Positions 44,369-49,311 of a stretch of 49,311 bases of DNA are shown here, one piece after another (positions within the stretch are counted from its first letter, which is position 1; every line of letters begins with the position of its first letter). The notes under the pieces are model-generated. The model was not told the DNA's origin. It was given only the letters and a program-made list of their open reading frames with translations, and did no database searches. The position numbers were made by a program, and so were the translations under genes. The DNA is from Parvularia atlantis (lineage: Eukaryota > Opisthokonta > Rotosphaerida), in NCBI GenBank assembly GCA_943704415.1, contig CALSCO010002195.1, positions 1 to 49,311 of the forward strand. Direction: 5' to 3'.

Positions 44369-46176
44369 CTACAATCTAGCTAACAGTGTAGCGTTAATCG
44401 CGCGTAGGCGCTCGACGACCAGCGCGCCGACGACCGCGGGCGCGAACCGCCGGACCATGTCGGCGCGGGCGCGGCGGCCCTTGGCTGCGCAGCGCGGGTG
44501 GGGTGAGGGGCGCGCGCCGGGGCGGATGCGTGCGCACGCACAGCGCGCCTCGTCCGGGTGCTCGAAGACGTGCCGCATCAACCGCTGCAGCGCTGGCCCG
44601 GACGGCTGCGCCCACTGGTGCTGCCGGAACGGCCCCGTGGCGATCGTCGCGAGCCCGTCGATCGGCAGCGGGTAGCTGTTGTCCGCCGTCATGAACTCGG
44701 TCGGCCCAGACCAGTTGGTCGCGATCACCGGCAGCGCCATCGACATGGCCTCGACGTGCGGCCGCCCCCAGCCCTCGCCGCGGCTCGGCAGCACGAACGC
44801 GTCCGCGGCCGCATACAGCCCCGGCAGCTCCGCCGTCGGGATCGGCCGGTCGAGCACGACGAGGCGCGGGCGCTCGCGCGGCGGCAGCGAGCCCTCGACG
44901 TCTGCCGCAGGTCAGCCGCGCCGCCTCTCACGGGTGCGCCGCGGCGCGCACCGGCGATGAACGCCTCGATGCGCGTGCGGATGCTCTCGGTCGTGTGGTA
45001 CGGGTTCGTCTTGAGGTAGAGGATCACGTCGTCCTGCGGACGGGTGTCGGCGCTGTCCGGGCGCAGCGCAGCGCGCACAGGCGCACCTGCGCCGAGAACT
45101 CGCTCAGGTACGCGCGCAGCAGCACGTCCCAGCCCTTGCGCTCCTCCCTGGTGGGCGCCGGCGCGTGAGACCGCACGCACCGCACCGCATACAATGCGCG
45201 CACCACTTGAACACGCTCAGGAAGCGGAAGAGCGGGCGCTTGGTGGCGCGCTGCACCGTCTGGTCGCGCGGCAGCTGCAGGGGCGTTGCGTCCGTCGGGT
45301 CGAAGAAGTCGACGTCGACCGGCTCGGGCACGACGTGCAGCTTGGCGCGCTGCACGCCGCTCCGCGCAAACGTCTCGACGTGGAACTGCGTCGGCACCCA
45401 GATCTGCACACGCGTTCAGCATGGGCAGCCTGCCACCACCCCGCCGCACGCGCGCGCACCTCGTCCATTTTGTTGCAGCGCTCGACGTGTCCCGGCGTGA
45501 GCCTGTCGTGCCGCCGCGTGAGCATGCGCCTTCACGGCCGGGTCGCCGCCGCACCGGTCCGTCTCGAACATCGTGCGCCCGATCGTGTAGAGCGTATCGG
45601 GCGCGGGCGGGCACCGCGACGTCTGGTAAAGCGGCGGGCTCCACGCACCGGGCTCCGAGTGGCACACGACGATACTGCGGTCGCCCCCGTCTTTGCTCAG
45701 CCAGTGCGCGCAGCCACGCCGCGCACGCGCGCCCTGCGCTGACCTGGCGCTTGGCAGCGCGGGGCGGTACATGCTCATCATGAGCGTCTGGCGCACGTCG
45801 GCCGGGAGCCCGTCGACGAAGCCGTAGTCGATCGCGTCGCCTGCGTGCGCGCGCGCGGGTGTCGGCGTGCCATCGGGCGCGACGCGCGGCGCACCGTGCT
45901 GGCTCACGCGCACGCGCACGAGCGGGCTCAGCGCGAGCAGGAACGACAGCGCCTCGCTCGAGTAGCCGCCGCCCTGTGTTGCGCCGCGCACCGTCATTGG
46001 CGGGCCGGTCCGATCGGGACGCATCCGACGCGGCGCACCGACATGAACGGCGCGAACCACCAGAGGACGCGCAGTTGCGCCAGCTCGTGCACGCGCGCCT
46101 CGTGCCGCCACCACAGCGCGCCCCACACGGCCGCAAACACGGCCACGACGGCCAGCTCGCGCGCGAGCCGCGCCAT
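44369..46176 (-). CDS. Type-II membrane GT4-family glycosyltransferase
   Basis: Starts MARLARELAVVAVFAAVWGA, a signal anchor, implying ER or Golgi lumenal orientation. Downstream: GGGYSSEALSFLLALSPLV, DYGFVDGLPADVRQTLMMSM, VVCHSEPGAWSPPLYQTS, IWVPTQFHVETFARSGVQ, KLHVVPEPVDVDFFDPTDA, FRFLSVFK, RKGWDVLLRAYLSEFS, DDVILYLKTNPYHTTESI, RPRLVVLDRPIPTAELPGLY, DAFVLPSRGEGWGRPHVEAM, with E-x7-E (EGWGRPHVE) and PVIATNWSGPTEFM. This is the GT4 GT-B fold with retaining catalytic residues. Acceptor and sugar are unknown. Such proteins occur in bacteria and scattered algae and protists. About nine introns, and no sign of recent transfer in base composition. Confidence 0.85.
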
Positions 46177-46227
46177 ATCGCGCGAGCGTGCAACAACAAG
46201 CAGTTGACAAAAGTAAGACTCCCCTTC

Positions 46228-49200
46228 TCAAGTCGGGCGCAGGACGAGCGCCGTGCGCGACGGGATGTACACCTGGCCGCGCACGCGTCAGCCGGCAGCG
46301 CGCGTGCGCGGACAGGGCGCGGCGTGCCTGGATCGAGTGCCGGCGGCCGTCGAAGCCGTCGCCGCTCGAGAAGTACTCGGACGTGGCCTGCACATGCTCC
46401 TGCCCGCCAAAGCGCTGGCTGTCGGTGTTGAGCACGATCACGTACCTGCTCGCCGCTGCCGTCAGCCGCGCACGCTCACCGTGTGGCCCGCACGCACTTG
46501 CCCGACATCTCTGTGCCGATGCGGTAGTCCGTGAACGACTTGCTCGAGTGCAGGTTGAACACAAACAGCAGGCCCGCGCGCTCGTACACGATCATCTTGT
46601 CGTCCTCGTGCTTGCGTGAGACGTACGCCTGCCCTACCGTGTCAACACCACCGCCGCACGTGTGCGCGACACGGCCGCACCGGGTCCGCGCGCAGCCAGT
46701 GGAACTGCTCCTCGACCGTGTTCATCGCCCGATCAAACTCGTTCAGGAACTTGTACCGCAGCAGCTCGTCGTCCACGAGGTTGTACTGTCGGCGCGCGTA
46801 GTGATAGCTGCCGGGCGCACGACGCGGCGCGTGAGCAGCCAAAAGGCGCGGTGAGCGCGGGCCTGACCTGTCATTGTTGCCCTGGCGCGGAAAGTCGAGC
46901 CACTCGGGGTGCCCAAACTCGTTCCCCATGAAGTTGAGCCAGCCCTCACCGCCGAGCGAGTGCGTGAGCAGGCTGCGCCACGCCACGTCAGGCCGCGCGA
47001 GCTGGCGCGCGCACGCTGCGCCCGCACCGGATGAGCTTGTGCAGCGCCAGGCCGCGGTGCACCGTCGGCGTGTAGACCGACAGCATCGACATGTTTGTGT
47101 ACATCTCCTGTGGAACGAGGGTCAGCCGGCACCGCGCCCTGCAGCGCCGCCGTCAGACGCACGGCGTCCATCAGCCAGAACGCGAGCGTCTTATCGCCCA
47201 CGAGCGCCTGGTCGTGGCTCTCGGCGTACGCGATCGTGTTCTCCTTCCAGCGACGGTTGGTCATCGTGTGAACGATGTGTCCAATGTTCCACTGCTCGTC
47301 CTGCGGCCCCGTCGCGGTCACCTCGTGCGCCACAACACTCACTCGCCGCCCGTGCCGCGCGCACCTTGAACTCCTTAAGGTACTTGATCCACATATCCGG
47401 GATGGCCATGCCCAGGCGGTAGTCAAAGCCAACGCCGCCCTCGGCCACGGGCCGGCACAGCGTCGGCATGCCGGAGACGTCTGTGCGCAAAGGCGTCAGC
47501 GCTGCGCGTGCAAAGCGATGCGGCGCGGTGCACCCTCGGCGATGGTGACCACGCTCGGGCTGAGGCGGTGCAGCAGTTCGTTTGCCTGCGCGGCTGGGAT
47601 GAGGCCGCACCGTGCCGGCCGGCAGTGCGCTCGCGCCTACTGCGCACCAGCATCATGTACACAACAGCCTCCTGGTCGACGAGCATGCCAAAGTACTCGT
47701 TGTAGTCGCCGCTGAAGCCGTAGCCCATGCCGTGGTGCACGTACAGCTGCGTGCGGCGCGTGAGCGCACCGAGGCGCGGCTGCGGGCGGACGCACCATCG
47801 ATGTCACGCCGTCAAAGCGGAAGCCGTCAAAGCCGTATTCCTCGTAGTACCAGCGCAGGTTCGACAGCAGGAAGCGCAGCGTCTCCCAGTGGCCGTAGTT
47901 GAACAGGCGGCTGCGCACGTGTGGGGGGTGTCGCCGCAATGAGCCTTTGCCGACCGCGACCAGCGCGTACACCTGTCCCACAGGTCGTGGTTGCCCTTTC
48001 CGCCGCCGTGGAAGTAGCAGTAGTCCGTGCCGTCAAACATGTTGAGACCATCAAGCACTGCCAGGGTGGGGGCGCGGGGATCGGTGGGCAGGCCGGTCGT
48101 CGCGCAGGCGCCGCGCACCGTTCTTGGACGCATGCGAGTGCACAACGTCGAGGAAGACGGCGACGCCGAGCTTGTGAGCCTCGTCCACCAGGCGCTTGAG
48201 CGCCTCGGGCGTGCCTGCGCCGGCCGCAGTGAGCCGCGCTGCGCACCTCACCGGTCCGCTGCCGCCGCCGCACCGAAGCGGCTCGACGCGGCGAAGAAGG
48301 AAGTGACCTGGTAGCCGAACGAGGCGTAGTAGGCGTGCTCCATCACGGCCATCAGCTGGATCGCGTTGTAGCCCTGGCACACGACGCGCGGGAGGATCTG
48401 CTCACGAAAGTCGTCGTACGAGGCGATCTTGCCCTCGGGCGTGCAGATGCCGACTGCGCACGAGCAATGAGACCGCCGAGCGCCCACGTCACGCAAAGCC
48501 GCTCGCACCGTGCGACTCGTAGATCTTGAGACCGGTCGACGATCCCAGCGCCGGCCGCGCGTGCTGGAACGTGAACGGCTGGGGCGGGTCCCAAAACACG
48601 GCTGCGCGCGCGGGCTCAGCGGCGTTGCGTGGCCGCGCGGGCAACCAACGCACCCTCGTATAGCGGGCTGACGGCGCGGTCCTGCACGACGCGCACAGCC
48701 CACGGCGACAGCCGCTCCAGGTGCTCGCCCTGCTTGGTGACGATGACGAGCTGCCGACGCCGCGCGTGAGGCCGCGCTGCCGCACCGCCGAGGCCGGTCC
48801 GTGCGTGCATGCACCTTGACCTTCGTGTTGTGCGCGATCGCGCGTGTGCCGTCGGGCTTGTCGGCCAGGAACAGCTCCCAGACGCCAAAGTCCGTGTGTG
48901 CAAGCGCGTGGCTCTCGCGGTTCCACTGGTCTGCCGCGCGCGGGGCGAGGGAAGCTGAGCGGCGCATGGCGGTGATGTGCCGCCATCACGCACTGAACTC
49001 GCCGAAGAGGAACGCCGCGGCCGCGTTCGGGATCCACTCGCGGTAGCGCAGGCCGCCGGCCTCGCGCTGGAAGCCGAACTTGCGGTAGCCCTGGCTGAAG
49101 CGCAGCAGGCCGCCCTCGTGCTCGTCCAGCTGGCCGAGGATGCGTGTGAAGGCGCCGAAGCTGACGCGCGTGTCAGGCGGACGCTGCGCACGGGCCGCGC

Positions 49201-49281
49201 GCACGCGCACCGCTCTTTCAGCGCGCCCGCGAACGGGCCGAGCCACGGGTCCAGCGCGACGACGCCCGTGCCGTCGCCCAT
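46228..49281 (-). CDS. GBE1: 1,4-alpha-glucan (glycogen) branching enzyme, GBE1 type
   Basis: GH13 enzyme creating alpha-1,6 branches in glycogen. Starts [20 protein letters not shown], then [36 protein letters not shown] (CBM48 side), [42 protein letters not shown]13 regions: [27 protein letters not shown] (nucleophile Asp), [18 protein letters not shown] (acid/base Glu across an intron), [31 protein letters not shown]. The C-terminal all-beta domain has [15 protein letters not shown] and ends [14 protein letters not shown]. Catalytic residues are present and the gene appears complete, with the ATG only 30 bp from the contig edge. About a dozen introns. Confidence 0.96.
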
Positions 49282-49293
49282 CCTGCGCGGCGC

Positions 49294-49311
49294 GGGGGGG
49301 GGGGGGGGGGG
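49294..49311. repeat. Poly-G run at contig end
   Basis: 18 consecutive G, upstream of the GBE1 ATG (poly-C on the coding strand). Probably where assembly stopped. Confidence 0.9.

Noticed and set aside
49282-49311. Terminal poly-G and terminal GA repeat as telomeres
   Set aside because: Neither is a telomere-like unit repeat; both resemble intronic or upstream homopolymer and microsatellite tracts where assembly ends.

Overview
The window reads as a contig from a GC-rich, intron-dense, extremely gene-compact unicellular eukaryote. Every gene I recognise is eukaryotic: U1-70K, XRN1, TOPBP1, a Rab GTPase, Qc-SNARE, LAMTOR2, GET4, ALG2, DDI1 and GCNA. Most are interrupted by tiny introns of about 50-65 nt. 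The gene mix is close to animals and their protist relatives (GCNA, TOPBP1 with its C-terminal BRCT pair, LAMTOR2, NAA60). It also holds families missing or rare in animals and fungi (oligopeptidase B, peptidase M64, a type-II membrane GT4). A free-living protist is likely, but I cannot name the lineage from this sequence. I see no transposon, no virus-like element, no CRISPR and no tRNA or rRNA.

Layout, with strand: PRELI/MSF1 (partial, -); unknown small gene (+); MTO1/GidA (-); TOPBP1 (+); LIPT1 lipoyltransferase (-); NAA60-like acetyltransferase (+); Rab11-like GTPase (+); two-pass PAC/ENaC-like membrane protein (-); RING-TRAF multi-pass membrane protein (-); LRR protein with an epsin-like DPW/NPW tail (-); XRN1 (+); GCNA (-); ALG2 (-); DDI1 (+); GET4 (-); LAMTOR2 (+); syntaxin-8-like Qc-SNARE (+); oligopeptidase B (-); peptidase M64 (-); SNRNP70/U1-70K (+); NHL-repeat protein (+); SLC38-type amino acid transporter (-); GT4 glycosyltransferase (-); glycogen branching enzyme GBE1 (-). 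That is 24 genes in 49.3 kb. Only about 1.8 kb (under 4 %) lies outside start-to-stop spans, and the longest gap is 240 bp (10660-10899). No gene-free stretch exceeds 300 bp. Several divergent start codons are only 23-46 bp apart and several convergent stop codons only 9-25 bp apart.

Introns follow one recurring grammar on both strands. The 5' splice site is GTGCG(C/T) in place of the usual GTRAGT, a CTGAC or CTCAC branch-site-like pentamer lies shortly upstream of the acceptor, and the acceptor is usually GCAG. At least five introns whose position is fixed by protein conservation begin with GC (GCGCGT or GCACG[C/T]). The Rab gene contains a 5-nt microexon, and XRN1 has a 7-nt first coding exon. 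Exon joins were made by hand from protein conservation, so gene ends are firmer than interior boundaries.

There is no operon logic. The genes are housekeeping functions: mitochondrial tRNA modification and lipoylation, DNA damage and replication (TOPBP1, GCNA), endosome-lysosome trafficking (Rab, SNARE, LAMTOR2, LRR-DPW protein), RNA metabolism (XRN1, U1-70K), protein quality control (DDI1, GET4), and sugar metabolism (ALG2, GT4, GBE1).
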